Assembly (NCBI GenBank): GCA_900547255.1
Contig: URGC01000070.1
Span: 1 to 13,086, forward strand
Direction: 5' to 3'
Source of the DNA: an uncultured Eubacterium sp.
GTDB taxonomy: Bacteria; Bacillota; Clostridia; Lachnospirales; Lachnospiraceae
Length of the DNA: 13,086 nucleotides
The notes under the pieces are model-generated. The model ran no database searches, had not been told where the DNA came from, and saw nothing but the letters and a program-made list of their open reading frames with translations. How positions within the stretch are numbered: the stretch's first letter is position 1; every line of letters begins with the position of its first letter. This document shows positions 12,495 to 13,086 of this stretch, one piece after another. A program made the position numbers and the translations under genes.

Positions 12495-13086
12495 TTACTT
12501 GCTGTTGTTAATAGCAGCTTCAATGAATCCCTTGAACAATGGATGTGGTCTGTTAGGTCTTGACTTAAGCTCTGGATGAGCCTGTGTACCAACGAACCAA
12601 GGATGATCAACAACCTCAACCATCTCAACAATTCTTCCGTCAGGAGAGATACCTGAAAGCTTCATTCCATTCTCAACTAATACATTACGGTAGTCATTGT
12701 TAACTTCATAACGATGACGATGACGCTCATGTATAGTCTCCTCGCCGTAGAGCTTGTAAGCAATACTTGTTTTATCAAGAACACAAGGATATGAACCAAG
12801 TCTTAATGTTCCACCGATATCATCAATGCCTTCCTGATCTGGCATAAGATGGATGACTGGGTGAGTTGTCTCTGGCATAAGTTCGCTGCTGTGTGCATCG
12901 TCATAGCCAACTACGTGGCGGGCAAATTCAACAATTGAAAGCTGCATACCAAGGCAGAGACCAAGGAAAGGAATCTTGTTCTCTCTAGCGTACTGGATAG
13001 AATCAATCATACCCTCAATTCCTCTGTCACCAAATCCACCAGGAACGATAATACCTGAAACATCGCCAAGCATCTCAGCAACATTG
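12495..13086 (-). CDS. pyrG: CTP synthase, C-terminal glutaminase part (5' end outside the window)
   Basis: The frame enters from the right edge and stops at TAA (12495-12497), giving the last 196 residues. This is the class I glutamine amidotransferase domain of CTP synthase, which releases ammonia from glutamine for ATP-dependent conversion of UTP to CTP. Visible landmarks are the oxyanion-region GGFGDRG, the nucleophile elbow GLCLGMQ with the catalytic Cys, RHRHRYEVN, and the catalytic His-Glu pair in QAHPELKSRPNRPHPLF. The end, GFIEAA, is normal for the family, so the C-terminus is complete; the synthetase domain lies outside the window. It converges on the PPTase gene across a hairpin-rich spacer. 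Confidence 0.97.
   Translation of the reverse strand, partial: NVAEMLGDVSGIIVPGGFGDRGIEGMIDSIQYARENKIPFLGLCLGMQLSIVEFARHVVGYDDAHSSELMPETTHPVIHLMPDQEGIDDIGGTLRLGSYPCVLDKTSIAYKLYGEETIHERHRHRYEVNNDYRNVLVENGMKLSGISPDGRIVEMVEVVDHPWFVGTQAHPELKSRPNRPHPLFKGFIEAAINNSK

Noticed and set aside
12363..12563. 66-codon plus-strand reading frame between the PPTase gene and pyrG
   Set aside because: It begins in the terminator arm, spans a hairpin and ends inside pyrG antisense; the protein has no recognisable character.

Overview
The window looks like a chromosomal segment of a gut Firmicute, most likely a Lachnospiraceae member related to Roseburia, Agathobacter or Lachnospira. This is inferred from moderate-to-low GC, strong AGGAGG-type ribosome sites, tightly packed operons and the gene set: clostridial-type Lgt, a flagellin lysine-N-methylase-like protein and a fused substrate-binding/permease amino-acid transporter. 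No database search was possible, so the taxon is a judgement from protein character.

Layout. Positions 1-1648 hold the end of a flavoprotein with a C-terminal iron-sulfur domain, followed 33 bp later by a tryptophan-rich polytopic membrane protein of unknown function (DUF5692-like). A new promoter with an extended -10 element and a 12-bp dyad at its start site then drives a plus-strand run: hypB (nickel-insertion GTPase), nth (endonuclease III), a YkgJ-type cysteine-cluster protein and lgt (prolipoprotein diacylglyceryl transferase). Two hairpins (4682-4770) separate this run from a convergent minus-strand operon. That operon encodes an amino-acid ABC importer made of a substrate-binding domain fused to the permease (5566-7074) and its ATPase (4767-5579). 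The lipobox of the fused protein makes it a plausible substrate of an Lgt such as the one encoded next door.

From 7163 a second plus-strand operon begins: a FliB-like lysine-N-methylase, an ABC ATPase and two ABC-2-type membrane subunits. The first three genes overlap end to end; the second membrane subunit follows 13 bp later. A Sfp-type phosphopantetheinyl transferase comes 125 bp downstream. A hairpin-rich spacer (12188-12494) with six alternating copies of a TTTTGGATTTT-like word, including a bidirectional terminator, separates this from the convergent 3' part of pyrG (CTP synthase).

The most striking observation is in the transporter at 5566-7074. Its type-3 solute-binding domain appears circularly permuted: the segment that is normally the second half (lobe II to C-terminus) follows the lipoprotein signal directly. 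The segment that is normally the first half (lobe I) comes after it, followed immediately by the permease. The permuted piece totals one complete binding domain, and the ligand-binding Asp and Arg are present but in reversed order. The methylase/ABC-2 exporter/PPTase cluster is the best candidate for an undescribed functional system, but its substrate cannot be told from the sequence. No RNA gene, CRISPR array or insertion sequence was seen.
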